DNA from: an uncultured Bacilli bacterium
GTDB lineage: Bacteria > Bacillota_I > Bacilli_A > RF39 > UBA660
Reading direction: 5' to 3'
DNA: 53,109 bases
Assembly (NCBI GenBank): GCA_944371995.1
Contig: CALVYD010000010.1
Location: 1 to 53,109, forward strand
The stretch's first letter is position 1; each line of letters starts with the position of its first letter. The notes beneath the pieces were generated by a model. It did no database searches. It was not told the DNA's origin and saw only the letters and a program-made list of their open reading frames with translations. Below, in pieces: positions 18,100 to 26,700 of this stretch. A program made the position numbers and the translations under genes.

Positions 18100-19599
18100 T
18101 CATAACTTTGTTAATTCTTCTATGAAAATAGAAGGATTTTTTTCTGGTACTAGTAGATACACGTAATTCTTGGTTCTGGTTAGTGCTACATAAAATAATC
18201 TGCGTTCTTCACTATAGGGATAATTATCCTTTGCTTTGGTTACTAGTCTTGTTAATTTTTCTTCTTCTATCTGACTAGGAAATCCGGTTATTTTGTTTTC
18301 TAGATTTATCACAATTACATTATCACTTTCTAATCCTTTTGATTTGTGGACTGTCATATAAGTAATATCTAAATATTCATAGTTTGTAATACATAGCTTA
18401 TCATTTTTTATTTTAATATCTTCATCTAGTAGTAAATAAATATCTTTATTATTTCTTCCTAATATTAATATTTTTTCATTATTATGTTTAGATAATTCTT
18501 TGATTACTTCTAAAAAAATCTTTTTTATATTCTTATACTTTAATATTTTAATAGGACTTTTTAATGTTTTTTCAGAATAGAGTTCTTTTTTTATTTGATG
18601 TTTATTTTTCATAATAAACTTACCAGCTACTTGTATTAATTCTTTACTATTTCTATAGGTTCTTTCTAATTTCATAATTTTTGCTTCTTTAAAATAGTTT
18701 TTAAAATCAATAAATAGCGAAACATCACATCCTGTAAATTTATATATCGATTGAAAGTCATCTCCTACTACCATTAGTTTCGCAGTTGTTTTGTTTATTA
18801 TTTCCTTTATCAAGTTAAATCTGATAAAAGAAGTATCCTGATATTCATCAATAATAATATATTTTATTTTTTTCTTTAGACCTTGTTCTTTTACTACTTT
18901 GGTTGCTGTTATTAGCATATCATCAAAATCTATTTCGTTATTTTCTTTTAAATAATTCTCATACTTTAGGTAAATATTTAGTATTAATGTTAGTATGGTT
19001 TTTTCTTTTTTATATTGAGTATATGACAGAGTTCTTTTTATTTTAGAAAGAAAAAGAATAAAGTCCTTTAATTCATAGTTATTACATTTCATTAATCTAA
19101 TAAATACCATGCAAAGCTTTTCTAGTTGCTTTAGGTCTGTTTTCTTTTTTTCTAGGATTTGCTGATATGACTTTTCTAGATTTTTTGATGATTCTTTAAA
19201 ATATTTACATATTAACTTTAATAAATATGCTGACTGGAAAATATCTATTTCAAAAAACTCTGTTGTTACCTCTTCTAATAAAGTATCTTCTGCTATTTCA
19301 TAGGCTTCTTTTTCCTTTTTTATAATTTCAAGTGATAATTTATGAAAGGTATAGGTAGGAACATCTAGTCTTAAAACAGTTTTTATTTTTTTCTTTAAGC
19401 TTTCTGTTGCGGCTTTCGTAAAAGATATACATAATATTTCCTCTGGCTTTAGATTTTTTTCTTTTACTAAGTAATTTATTTTTCCTAGTATTGTTAATGT
19501 TTTACCGCTTCCTGCTCCGGCGGTTACTAATAGATAGTTTGATTCTTCTTTTACAATTTCTATTTGTCTTTCATCTAATATATAGTTTCCTATTTGCAT
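18100..19599 (-). CDS. UvrD/Rep-like superfamily I DNA helicase (short form)
   Basis: A 499-aa protein with ATG 19599 behind GGTGATAAA. Helicase motifs are seen in order: Walker A AGAGSGKT (27-34), Ia SFTKAATESLKKKI, II IIIDEYQDTS, III VVGDDFQSIYKFTGC, IV RTYRNSKEL, V VHKSKGLESDNVIVINL and VI RRLFYVALTRTK. It is about 200 residues shorter than UvrD/PcrA, mainly through reduced 1B/2B subdomains and no C-terminal extension. It is likely a DNA repair or plasmid/phage-type helicase. Confidence 0.88.
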   Translation of the reverse strand: MQIGNYILDERQIEIVKEESNYLLVTAGAGSGKTLTILGKINYLVKEKNLKPEEILCISFTKAATESLKKKIKTVLRLDVPTYTFHKLSLEIIKKEKEAYEIAEDTLLEEVTTEFFEIDIFQSAYLLKLICKYFKESSKNLEKSYQQILEKKKTDLKQLEKLCMVFIRLMKCNNYELKDFILFLSKIKRTLSYTQYKKEKTILTLILNIYLKYENYLKENNEIDFDDMLITATKVVKEQGLKKKIKYIIIDEYQDTSFIRFNLIKEIINKTTAKLMVVGDDFQSIYKFTGCDVSLFIDFKNYFKEAKIMKLERTYRNSKELIQVAGKFIMKNKHQIKKELYSEKTLKSPIKILKYKNIKKIFLEVIKELSKHNNEKILILGRNNKDIYLLLDEDIKIKNDKLCITNYEYLDITYMTVHKSKGLESDNVIVINLENKITGFPSQIEEEKLTRLVTKAKDNYPYSEERRLFYVALTRTKNYVYLLVPEKNPSIFIEELTKL

Positions 19600-19694
19600 T
19601 TTATCACCAGTCTATATATTATTTGATTTTATAAATTACTACAAATTACGCTTTTTTCAATTTCAAACTATTTTTTCTACACTTTTATCAATTT

Positions 19695-19722
19695 AAAAAA
19701 ATCATTTCTTAGAGAAATGATC
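19695..19722 (-). terminator. terminator of the C-tail membrane protein gene
   Basis: On the minus strand ATCATTTCTC TAAG AAATGAT is followed by seven T. The stop codon of the 106-aa gene lies inside the hairpin. Confidence 0.8.
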
Positions 19723-20029
19723 CTATTACGATACCTATTAATATCATTGATGTTAATAACATAGCTAATATTACTGTTAACATCAACGGACTTGTTAGTC
19801 CGGCTTTTTTCATATCAGATGAGACTTTTTGAAGTACTTTTCCTTGATGTAATGTATTCGTATTTCTTGGTTCTTCTTTTAGCATTCCTGATAATTCTTT
19901 GCTTTCTGTATGAGACAGAAGTTTTCTTTTTAACTCTTCTAAGGCACTAATTTTATTTTGGTTTGTTAGTAGTGGACTATTTACTACCGTATTTATTTTA
20001 TTTTCTGTACTTTCTTTCAAATTTTGCAT
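19709..20029 (-). CDS. hypothetical C-tail-anchored membrane protein
   Basis: A 106-aa protein with ATG 20029 behind AGGTGG. The first 75 residues are charged and helical. The last 27 form one hydrophobic span (LMLTVILAMLLTSMILIGIV), so it is probably anchored by its C-terminus with the bulk in the cytoplasm. No family recognised. It is monocistronic. Confidence 0.65.
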   Translation of the reverse strand: MQNLKESTENKINTVVNSPLLTNQNKISALEELKRKLLSHTESKELSGMLKEEPRNTNTLHQGKVLQKVSSDMKKAGLTSPLMLTVILAMLLTSMILIGIVIGSFL

Positions 20030-20146
20030 ATTACCACCTATTTTAATTATATCACGTATATTTTTACCTGTTCTGAATTTCTTTTTTTGTTTTACTATAA
20101 TTTACATATTTTGTTTCATTTCCTATAATATTATTAGGTGAAGATT

Positions 20147-20725
20147 ATGAAGATAGATATTTCTATTACTAATTTGGATGAGTTAAGACATTTTGAGAGA
20201 ATGTTACCTTTTTATCGTTCTTCTTTGTGTCACGGTGTCTATTTTTCCTGTTCTAACTCTTATTTACCAATTTCTCATTTTATTGAAGCTTTAAATATCA
20301 AAAATAAAAAACAAAGAATTATTTATCTTTATGATACTTTATGTCAACAAATTGATACGTTCTATGCTGGTAAAAATCTTTGTGATTTTCAACATGATCG
20401 GTGTATTTCTCAAAGGAAAAAGATGAAATATAAAAACGGGTGCTGTAGACTTTGTAAATATGCTAGTCCTAAGGGATGTACTACTAGTAATTTCACTTGT
20501 AAGATGTTTTATTGCTTTACTGTGAAAGAAAAAAATAGGACACTTAGTCCTACTGATTTGCCATTACTAAAATGTTTTAGTATCAGGCAAAGATTTTTAC
20601 TACGTTATGAATATTTTTCTAGTCGAGAAGATATTATTACCGATTTGTGGATTGAAAGTTTGTTTGTTAATTTATTTAGGGTTTATCCTAGATTCATATC
20701 TAATATCATATTACAGAGACATTAA
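20147..20725 (+). CDS. hypothetical Cys-rich protein
   Basis: A 192-aa protein. ATG 20147 is preferred over GTG 20138 because AGGTGAAG overlaps the latter. It contains at least 12 Cys. The dense cluster at about residues 104-125 (NGCCRLCKY, KGCTTSNFTCKMFYC), with paired C-x-x-C-like spacing, suggests bound zinc or an Fe-S cluster. No transmembrane span is evident. The Cys block resembles that of small uncharacterised Bacillota proteins, but I cannot name a family. Confidence 0.6.
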   Translation: MKIDISITNLDELRHFERMLPFYRSSLCHGVYFSCSNSYLPISHFIEALNIKNKKQRIIYLYDTLCQQIDTFYAGKNLCDFQHDRCISQRKKMKYKNGCCRLCKYASPKGCTTSNFTCKMFYCFTVKEKNRTLSPTDLPLLKCFSIRQRFLLRYEYFSSREDIITDLWIESLFVNLFRVYPRFISNIILQRH

Positions 20726-20727
20726 CA

Positions 20728-22575
20728 TTATTTTTTTACATTTAACGCTCTCATGGAGTTTAATATAGCAATTACTGATACTCCTACATCTGCAAATACT
20801 GCCTCCATCATATTAGCAACACCTAGGGCTCCTAATATTAAGAAGAAGACTTTGATTCCAATCGCAAAGTAAATATTTTGTTTTACAATTCTAATTGTCC
20901 TTTGAGATAAATTGATAGCATCATTAATCTTTGATATGTCATCATCCATAATGACTACATCTGAGGCCTCTATTGCAGCATCACTTCCTAAGGCTCCCAT
21001 GGCAATACCAACGTCTGCTCTTGTTAATACTGGAGCGTCATTGATACCATCTCCAACGAATGCCACTTTATTATTTCCCTCCTGCTTATTTAAAATCATT
21101 TCTAATTTATCTACTTTGTCTTGTGGTAACAATTCAGAATAAACTTTATCTACTCCTATTTCTTTTGCAATATGATTTGCTATTTCTTTTTTATCACCAG
21201 TTAACATTACTGTAGTTGTGATATGATTTTTATACTTTAATTCTTCTAATGTTTCTTTTGCATTTTCTTTCACTTTATCAGCTATTACTATATATCCTAA
21301 AAATTCTTTTTCTAAAGCAACATAGATAATAGTTCCAATATCTGATACTTCTGGACATTCAATTTTATGGTCTGTTAATAGTTTTACATTTCCTACATAT
21401 ACTTCTTTTCCATCTATTTTAGCAGTAATTCCTTTACCAGCAACTTCTTTTACATTTTTTATTCTTTTTTGATCTAATTGCTTTTTTGACTTTTCTCTGA
21501 TTGCTAGAGCAATAGGATGAGATGAAAATGATTCTGCTAGTGCAGCAATTTCTAACATTTTATCTTTATCTTTTGACTCTGTTTTAACTACTTGGAATTT
21601 TCCTTCTGTTAAAGTACCTGTTTTATCAAATATAATTGTTTTTGTATTTGATAAAGCTTCTAAGTAGTTACTACCTTTAATTAATATACCTTGGCGAGAT
21701 GCTCCTCCGATTCCACCAAAAAATCCTAATGGTACGGAAATAACTAAAGCACAAGGACAAGAAATTACTAAGAAAGTCATAGACCTTTTTACACAATCTA
21801 ACACTGTTAGGTCTCTTATAAATATTGGTGGAAGAAAAGCTAAACATAGTGCTAATACTACTACAATTGGTGTATAGTATCTTGCAAATTTAGTAATAAA
21901 GTTTTCTGTTTTTGCTTTTTTACTACTGGCGTTTTCTACTAAGTCTAGGATCTTTGATGCTGTTGACTCTCCAAATTCTTTCGTTACTTTTATTGTTAGT
22001 ATTCCTGTTTTATTGATACAGCCACTTAATACAGTATCGTTTATTTTTGCTTTTCTTGGTACTGACTCTCCTGTTAATGCAGAAGTATCAAGCATAGACT
22101 CTCCGTCTTTTACAATACCATCTAAGGGTATCTTTTCTCCAGGTTTTACAACAATTTCATCGTCTAAGCTTACCTCTTCTGGATCTACTTTTACTAATTT
22201 TCCATCTTGTTCTATATTAGCATAGTCTGGTCTAATATCCATTAGTTCTGTAATTTGTCTTCTTGATTTTCCAACCGCATAAGATTGAAATAATTCCCCT
22301 ATTTGATATAGTAACATTACTAAGACAGCTTCTAAATATTCTCCTGTTGCGAAAGCACCGATTGTTGCAATACTCATTAGGAAATGTTCATCAAATACTT
22401 GTCCTGTGAATAAATTTTTAATTGCTTTCCAAACTACGTCATATCCAACAATTAAGTATGTAACTATATATAGTCCTAATTTTACTATGTCATTTACTGA
22501 TAAAATAGAAACCATTATTAATAATATAATAGCAATTATAATTTTTATTAAACTTTTTCTTTCTTTCCTTGTCAT
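20728..22575 (-). CDS. P1B-2-type heavy-metal ATPase (Zn2+/Cd2+/Pb2+ exporter)
   Basis: A 615-aa efflux pump. It has the actuator TGES (about 168), the CPC metal-transport motif in SCPCALVISVP (273-275), the phosphorylated Asp in DKTGTLTEG (D317), the HP-locus SSHPIALA and GDGINDAPVL. The Lys in GIKVFFLIL and the Asp in FADVGVSV near the C-terminus are the residues typical of the zinc/cadmium/lead subgroup (ZntA/CadA) rather than copper pumps. It lacks the N-terminal metal-binding domain, which is encoded separately 12 nt upstream. It is regulated by the divergent ArsR gene through two operators. Confidence 0.92.
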   Translation of the reverse strand: MTRKERKSLIKIIIAIILLIMVSILSVNDIVKLGLYIVTYLIVGYDVVWKAIKNLFTGQVFDEHFLMSIATIGAFATGEYLEAVLVMLLYQIGELFQSYAVGKSRRQITELMDIRPDYANIEQDGKLVKVDPEEVSLDDEIVVKPGEKIPLDGIVKDGESMLDTSALTGESVPRKAKINDTVLSGCINKTGILTIKVTKEFGESTASKILDLVENASSKKAKTENFITKFARYYTPIVVVLALCLAFLPPIFIRDLTVLDCVKRSMTFLVISCPCALVISVPLGFFGGIGGASRQGILIKGSNYLEALSNTKTIIFDKTGTLTEGKFQVVKTESKDKDKMLEIAALAESFSSHPIALAIREKSKKQLDQKRIKNVKEVAGKGITAKIDGKEVYVGNVKLLTDHKIECPEVSDIGTIIYVALEKEFLGYIVIADKVKENAKETLEELKYKNHITTTVMLTGDKKEIANHIAKEIGVDKVYSELLPQDKVDKLEMILNKQEGNNKVAFVGDGINDAPVLTRADVGIAMGALGSDAAIEASDVVIMDDDISKINDAINLSQRTIRIVKQNIYFAIGIKVFFLILGALGVANMMEAVFADVGVSVIAILNSMRALNVKK

Positions 22576-22587
22576 ATTATCACCTTA

Positions 22588-22806
22588 TTAATCTAATATA
22601 GTACAATCTGGTTCAACTTTTTTACAAACCTTTTTTATTTCTTTTATGATTGTATCATAATTTTCTTCATCTAATTCTAATTTTAACCTTTGTGTCACAA
22701 AATTTACACTTACCTCTTGTACTCCTTTTACCTTTTTTATAGCTTCTTCCATTTTTGCAGCACATGCTGCACAATCTAGATCTTCTAATTTAAATACTTT
22801 TTTCAT
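22588..22806 (-). CDS. heavy-metal-associated (HMA) domain protein
   Basis: A 72-aa single ferredoxin-like HMA domain with the CxxC metal motif in DLDCAACAAKM (residues 14-17). It behaves like the detached N-terminal domain of the adjacent P1B-ATPase or a CopZ-type chaperone. ATG 22806 follows AAAGGAGGG. The next gene begins 12 nt after its stop, so the two are one operon and metal delivery to the pump is the likely role. Confidence 0.88.
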   Translation of the reverse strand: MKKVFKLEDLDCAACAAKMEEAIKKVKGVQEVSVNFVTQRLKLELDEENYDTIIKEIKKVCKKVEPDCTILD

Positions 22807-22828
22807 ATTTCCCTCCTTTTGTTTTATT

Positions 22829-22848
22829 ATTTGAACAATTATTCAAAT
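22829..22848. promoter_or_regulatory. ArsR-type operator 2
   Basis: ATTTGAACA-AT-TATTCAAAT is an inverted repeat with 9-bp arms and one mismatch. It lies just downstream of the predicted start of the efflux operon and matches the SmtB/CzrA TGAA...TTCA operator type. Confidence 0.75.
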
Positions 22849-22860
22849 GTTTATATTAAC

Positions 22861-22890
22861 ATTATATTTGAATATTTATTCAAATGTCAA
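22861..22890 (-). promoter_or_regulatory. promoter of the HMA/P1B-ATPase operon
   Basis: A minus-strand -35 TTGACA (22890-22885) and -10 TATAAT (22866-22861), both perfect consensus, lie 18 bp apart. The whole spacer is occupied by operator 1. Confidence 0.8.
22866..22885. promoter_or_regulatory. ArsR-type operator 1
   Basis: ATTTGAATA-TT-TATTCAAAT has perfect 9-bp arms. It sits between the -35 and -10 boxes of the efflux promoter, so bound repressor would block RNA polymerase directly. Confidence 0.85.
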
Positions 22891-22903
22891 GACTTTTTTA
22901 TAT

Positions 22904-22932
22904 TTGATTAATTATTTTTATTCGCTTATAAT
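22904..22932 (+). promoter_or_regulatory. promoter of the arsR-family gene
   Basis: -35 TTGATT (22904-22909), 17-bp spacer, -10 TATAAT (22927-22932). It is divergent from the efflux promoter, with operator 1 about 20 bp upstream of the -35 box, consistent with autoregulation. Confidence 0.7.
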
Positions 22933-22950
22933 AGTTTTGAGGTGATACGT

Positions 22951-23301
22951 ATGGAAACAACAAATGATATTACAATACACGATGTACAATTAGTCACACA
23001 TATCCAACAAAAAATGAGTTCTTATAACACTATTACTGATTTATCGGATTTTTTTAAACTCATGGGCGATAGTACTAGACTGCAACTTCTTATGGTTTTA
23101 GAACATGGTGAATTATGTGTAAGTGATTTAGCATTTTTACTTAACATGTCCATTTCTGCTGTATCTCATCAATTAAAATCTTTAAGGAATGCAAAACTTG
23201 TTAAAATTAGGCGTGATGGAAAAAATATTTACTATTCTTTAGATGATGACCATATTAAATCTATTTTGGAAGTATCTTTAGAACATATTTTAGAAAGATA
23301 A
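22951..23301 (+). CDS. ArsR/SmtB-family metal-sensing repressor (CzrA-like)
   Basis: A 116-aa protein with ATG 22951 behind GAGGTG; the GTG at 22942 lies in that site. The winged helix-turn-helix includes ELCVSDLAFLLNMSISAVSHQLKSLR. The C-terminal helix has the alpha-5 zinc site D-x-H-x10-H-x-x-E (DDHIKSI...LEHILE), as in SmtB/CzrA. The Cys-based alpha-3 site of CadC (CVC) is reduced to a single Cys. This favours Zn(II)/Co(II) sensing over Cd/Pb. It is divergent from the pump genes and expected to leave its operators when zinc binds. Confidence 0.88.
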   Translation: METTNDITIHDVQLVTHIQQKMSSYNTITDLSDFFKLMGDSTRLQLLMVLEHGELCVSDLAFLLNMSISAVSHQLKSLRNAKLVKIRRDGKNIYYSLDDDHIKSILEVSLEHILER

Positions 23302-23321
23302 TATAATTAGGAGGAATTTTT

Positions 23322-25385
23322 ATGATAATAAAATCTAGTGCAATTGACCGCTTATTACAACAAAATTCTAATTTAGGTGAAAGACGGTTTGGTCTTCCTG
23401 AAGTTGGTGGAAGAGGAGATGGAGAATCATTTAATCCTACGGTACAAGAAATTGCCGATGCTATTGAATACTATGGTTTCGATGTTCGTGATGATGATAT
23501 TACAACCATTCCTGATATTGATTTAGGAAGTGGTAATCCTACCAAGTATCCGCCTTTTCCTATGGCCATTGAAGAAATGAAAAAAGCACTTGATTCTCTT
23601 TCTATGTATAAATATCCTTATACTGAAGGAGCTGATGAAATTCGTCAAGTATTACTAGACTATGTAGAAAAAGAAGGCTTTGTAAATACTACACCTTATA
23701 ATTATTCTGATATTGATGAGAAAGGTTTATGCGTTCATAATATTACTTTCTTACCATCTACTTCGATTGCTTTTAATATGATTGTTAGTATTATTTCTAA
23801 ACCAGGAGATGTTGTATTAGTTACTGGACCTAATTATGGTTTATTTACTATTCGTGCGGAACGTGCAGGTGCCGAAGTAGAAATATTAGCTTTATCTAAA
23901 GAAGATAATTGGTTACCTAGTCCTGGCAAACTGGCTGAAAAAATCGATGAAATTAATGACAGTTTACAAAAAGTTTATCATAGACGTAAAGGATATATTC
24001 CTAGAGTAGTTGCTTTTGTTAATGCTAATCCTAATAATCCTACTGGTAAAGTCATGGGAGTAAAACAAGCAGATTTATTAAAAGAAATCGGGGAAGTATG
24101 TTTAAAGCGTGGTGTCTTTATTATTGATGATTTAGTGTATCGTGATTTAACATTCGATCCTGATAATCTCGCTATGCCTATTGCAACGATTCCTGGAATG
24201 TTTCGTAATACAATCTCATTATTTGGACTTTCCAAAAGCTATGGAATGGCAAGTCTTAGAGCCGGGTTTGTTGTTGCGGATGAAGTAATTATTCGAGAAC
24301 TTATTAATCGTATATTCCAAGGAATGGACTCTGCTCCTGATATTGTCGGTCGTGCTTTAGCAGGTGCTTTTAATATTCGTCCTGAAAGAGATGCTATTTA
24401 TCAAGAATATTTTTCTAAATTAAGAAAGATTTACCAAGATAAATATCAATTGCTAAAAGCTTTGGTTGAAGGTATTGATACTATTCGTGATGAATCCTTA
24501 AAACGTTCTATTGTTCAAAAAGTGAAGAGTGTTATTCCAGATGCATCCTTACAAGAACAAGTATTACAAGGACTTCCTTATACAAAGTTTCCTGATAATT
24601 TAGAGCCTGAGTCTGGATTCTTTGCTATTTTAGATTTTACTAAAGTTCGCGGTATGAAATATAAAAATATGGTTATTAATAATGAACGTGATTTACTCAC
24701 TTTCTTTTACCGAACTTATCGTACTCGTTTTTTAGTAGGTCAATCTATTAGTTGGCCTTATCCAAACGAATTCGTTGGACGTGTTACTTTTGCTTTGGAA
24801 GATGAAAAAATTATTTCTGCTTTAGCACAGATGAATCAATCTCTTCGCTTGTTAGAGGCTGGTGAAGACTATATTATTCGTAAAAACTTAGAAAAAGATC
24901 AAGAACAAATGGCTCATATCAAAATAGATGGCTGGCGTACTGCTTATGATAAAATTGTCGCTTCTAAATATTTAAATTCTTTGGACTATGATGCTCAAAC
25001 ACAGCGTTATTTAAGTAGTTTTGATGATTATAAAGATTTAGTCTTCGTTGCGGTTCGTGGAGATGAAGTTTTAGGATATTCCTGCTTTATGCCATTTGAT
25101 AAAGACAAAAAATATGACTCTGAACTTGTTAGCTTATATATTAAAAAAAGTGAAACGGGACGTGGAATTGGTTCATCTTTACTAATTGCTACTGCTAAAG
25201 AGTTATATTCTTTAGGAAAAGAAAATATGATCGTTTGGTGTTTTTCTGATAATACTAATGCTATTCATTTTTATGAAGGACTAGGCGGTATTAAAGTTGA
25301 AGAGAAAATGGCTCGTATTGGTGAGCAAGAGTATTTAGAATATGGTTTTTATTTCGATTTAGAAAAAGTAGTAAAACAAAATTAA
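23322..25385 (+). CDS. PLP-dependent aminotransferase (class I/II) fused to a GNAT acetyltransferase
   Basis: A 687-aa protein with ATG 23322 behind TAGGAGG. Residues about 60-530 are a fold-type I aminotransferase: NPNNPTG (236-242), D270 and Y273 for the cofactor ring, the PLP Lys K305 in FGLSKSYGM, and R313. Residues about 545-687 form a GNAT domain with the acetyl-CoA motif SETGRGIGSSLLIATAKEL and a C-terminal NTNAIHFYEGLGG. The two domains may make an amino compound and acetylate it, which is an inference. The gene begins 20 nt after the arsR stop and may be read through. Confidence 0.85.
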   Translation: MIIKSSAIDRLLQQNSNLGERRFGLPEVGGRGDGESFNPTVQEIADAIEYYGFDVRDDDITTIPDIDLGSGNPTKYPPFPMAIEEMKKALDSLSMYKYPYTEGADEIRQVLLDYVEKEGFVNTTPYNYSDIDEKGLCVHNITFLPSTSIAFNMIVSIISKPGDVVLVTGPNYGLFTIRAERAGAEVEILALSKEDNWLPSPGKLAEKIDEINDSLQKVYHRRKGYIPRVVAFVNANPNNPTGKVMGVKQADLLKEIGEVCLKRGVFIIDDLVYRDLTFDPDNLAMPIATIPGMFRNTISLFGLSKSYGMASLRAGFVVADEVIIRELINRIFQGMDSAPDIVGRALAGAFNIRPERDAIYQEYFSKLRKIYQDKYQLLKALVEGIDTIRDESLKRSIVQKVKSVIPDASLQEQVLQGLPYTKFPDNLEPESGFFAILDFTKVRGMKYKNMVINNERDLLTFFYRTYRTRFLVGQSISWPYPNEFVGRVTFALEDEKIISALAQMNQSLRLLEAGEDYIIRKNLEKDQEQMAHIKIDGWRTAYDKIVASKYLNSLDYDAQTQRYLSSFDDYKDLVFVAVRGDEVLGYSCFMPFDKDKKYDSELVSLYIKKSETGRGIGSSLLIATAKELYSLGKENMIVWCFSDNTNAIHFYEGLGGIKVEEKMARIGEQEYLEYGFYFDLEKVVKQN

Positions 25386-25413
25386 AACTTGTTAGTTATC
25401 TAACAAGTTTTAT
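25384..25413 (+). terminator. terminator of the aminotransferase-GNAT gene
   Basis: The 12-bp stem AAAACTTGTTAG / CTAACAAGTTTT with a short loop starts at the stop codon. Confidence 0.8.
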
Positions 25414-25436
25414 TGTCTGTCTAATGAAAATGTAGC

Positions 25437-25604
25437 TTACCCTTTCGTTACTACCATGCGTGAACAATCATCTGCCATTACATAATCTTCTGTATTATAG
25501 TATGGATCTTGATTTCTTGGGCCAACAGTATCTTTTTTACCAATTAAACTTATTGTATTGTCATTAATTACGTAAACTCCTGTAGTTCCAGATACTCCTC
25601 CTTC
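25437..25604 (-). pseudogene. short minus-strand coding remnant
   Basis: Fifty-five codons are open on the minus strand and read as protein-like sequence (VYVINDNTISLIGKKDTVG, then DYVMADDCSRMVVTKG). A stop precedes the frame immediately and there is no ATG, GTG or TTG start, although GAAGGAGG lies at its beginning. It is best read as the 3' end of a truncated gene, or a gene whose start was lost. The remainder of the interval 25414-25764 shows only AT-rich DNA. Confidence 0.35.
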
Positions 25605-25764
25605 TTATTTCTATTATAGCATTAATTTTTATATATTACTATATATTCTATTTTTTTATTTTTACAATGTAAAGTCTATTTTAAATTTTTAATATCTATA
25701 TTCTATTTTATCTTGCCTTTTTACTAATAATACAGTATGCTAAAAATAGGAAGGAGTAGTTGAG

Positions 25765-26217
25765 GTGAAAAAAATTAAATTACTGGGTACCATTTCTGTC
25801 TTCTGTTTTCTTTTATCTGGTTGTGGAAATAGCCAAGTTCTTTCTTGCTCTCTGACTCAGGAACAAAATGGTGCTACTATGGAACAAGTAATTGATATTA
25901 CTTTTAAAAAAGAAGAAGTTTCTAATGTAAAAATGTCTATTAATACAAACGTAACTGATGAAGTTTCTGATAGTGATTGGAATTCTTTAGTAGATATACT
26001 TGATGAACAATACTCTACTGTTAATAAAGATGGTTTTCAAATAACAAAAGAAAACGATAAGAAAAAACGTTCTTATAATATTACAATTGATGTAGATGTT
26101 AATAAAGCTAAAGAAGAAGATTTGGCTGAGTATGATTTAGAGGGCCTAGCTGGTGCTCAAGGGACATATGATGATATAAAAGAACAAATGGAAAATAGTG
26201 GTCTTACTTGTAAATAG
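25765..26217 (+). CDS. small lipoprotein
   Basis: A 150-aa protein starting at GTG 25765, 8 nt after AAGGAG. The N-terminus KKIKLLGTISVFCFLLSGCG is a type II signal peptide with lipobox LSGC, so the mature protein begins at that Cys and is lipid-anchored outside the cell. The mature part is short, acidic and unfamiliar; a second Cys pair (one near the N-terminus, one near the C-terminus) could form a disulfide. Function unknown. It has its own terminator. Confidence 0.8.
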   Translation: MKKIKLLGTISVFCFLLSGCGNSQVLSCSLTQEQNGATMEQVIDITFKKEEVSNVKMSINTNVTDEVSDSDWNSLVDILDEQYSTVNKDGFQITKENDKKKRSYNITIDVDVNKAKEEDLAEYDLEGLAGAQGTYDDIKEQMENSGLTCK

Positions 26218-26234
26218 TAAGCCACTATTTTTTA
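26193..26234 (+). terminator. terminator of the lipoprotein gene
   Basis: AAATAGTGG pairs with CCACTATTT across the stop codon and is followed by a T run. It reaches the 3' end of the convergent TudS-like gene. Confidence 0.65.
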
Positions 26235-26660
26235 TATGTATTTATCAGAAGAAATTACTTCAATTCCATTTTTCTTTAATAATTCTGCTGTTACACCATC
26301 CCTTTTAATTAGTGTATGAGAAAAAGTCCCATCATAAATTTCATCTATTCCACAGGATGGACTGCGAGATTTTAAAATTGCCTTTTTAATGTTTAGTTTT
26401 TTAGCTAATTTTAATACTTCTTCGGCACCTTTTTGATATTCTTTTGTTACATCTATTCCCTCTTTTGTTAGTACTTTTTCTTGTGTTCTTTCAGCACTTG
26501 CTCTAGGTGTTTTTAATCCTCCTAATTGTTCAGGACAGATAGGAATTAAATCTTTTTCTTTCATCAACTCTACTAATTTAGAATTTTCATTATTTCCTCC
26601 GTTGTATTTACAATTTAATCCTATCAAACAAGCACTAATTAATATTTTTTCTTTTTCCAT
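26232..26660 (-). CDS. DUF523 protein, TudS (thiouracil desulfidase)-like
   Basis: A 142-aa protein of normal DUF523 length, with ATG 26660 behind AAAGGAAG. The family motifs are present: SACLIGLNCKYNGG, PICPEQLGGLKTPR and KSRSPSCG, with Cys in each. In the characterised TudS enzyme such Cys residues bind a [4Fe-4S] cluster that removes sulfur from 2-thiouracil. The same reaction, or another sulfur/selenium scavenging reaction, is likely here. It heads a minus-strand run with the FkbM and Ca-ATPase genes but has its own ribosome site. Confidence 0.8.
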   Translation of the reverse strand: MEKEKILISACLIGLNCKYNGGNNENSKLVELMKEKDLIPICPEQLGGLKTPRASAERTQEKVLTKEGIDVTKEYQKGAEEVLKLAKKLNIKKAILKSRSPSCGIDEIYDGTFSHTLIKRDGVTAELLKKNGIEVISSDKYI

Positions 26661-26700
26661 TGTTATCTTCCTTTACTACGTTTATAGTATAACATATTTT

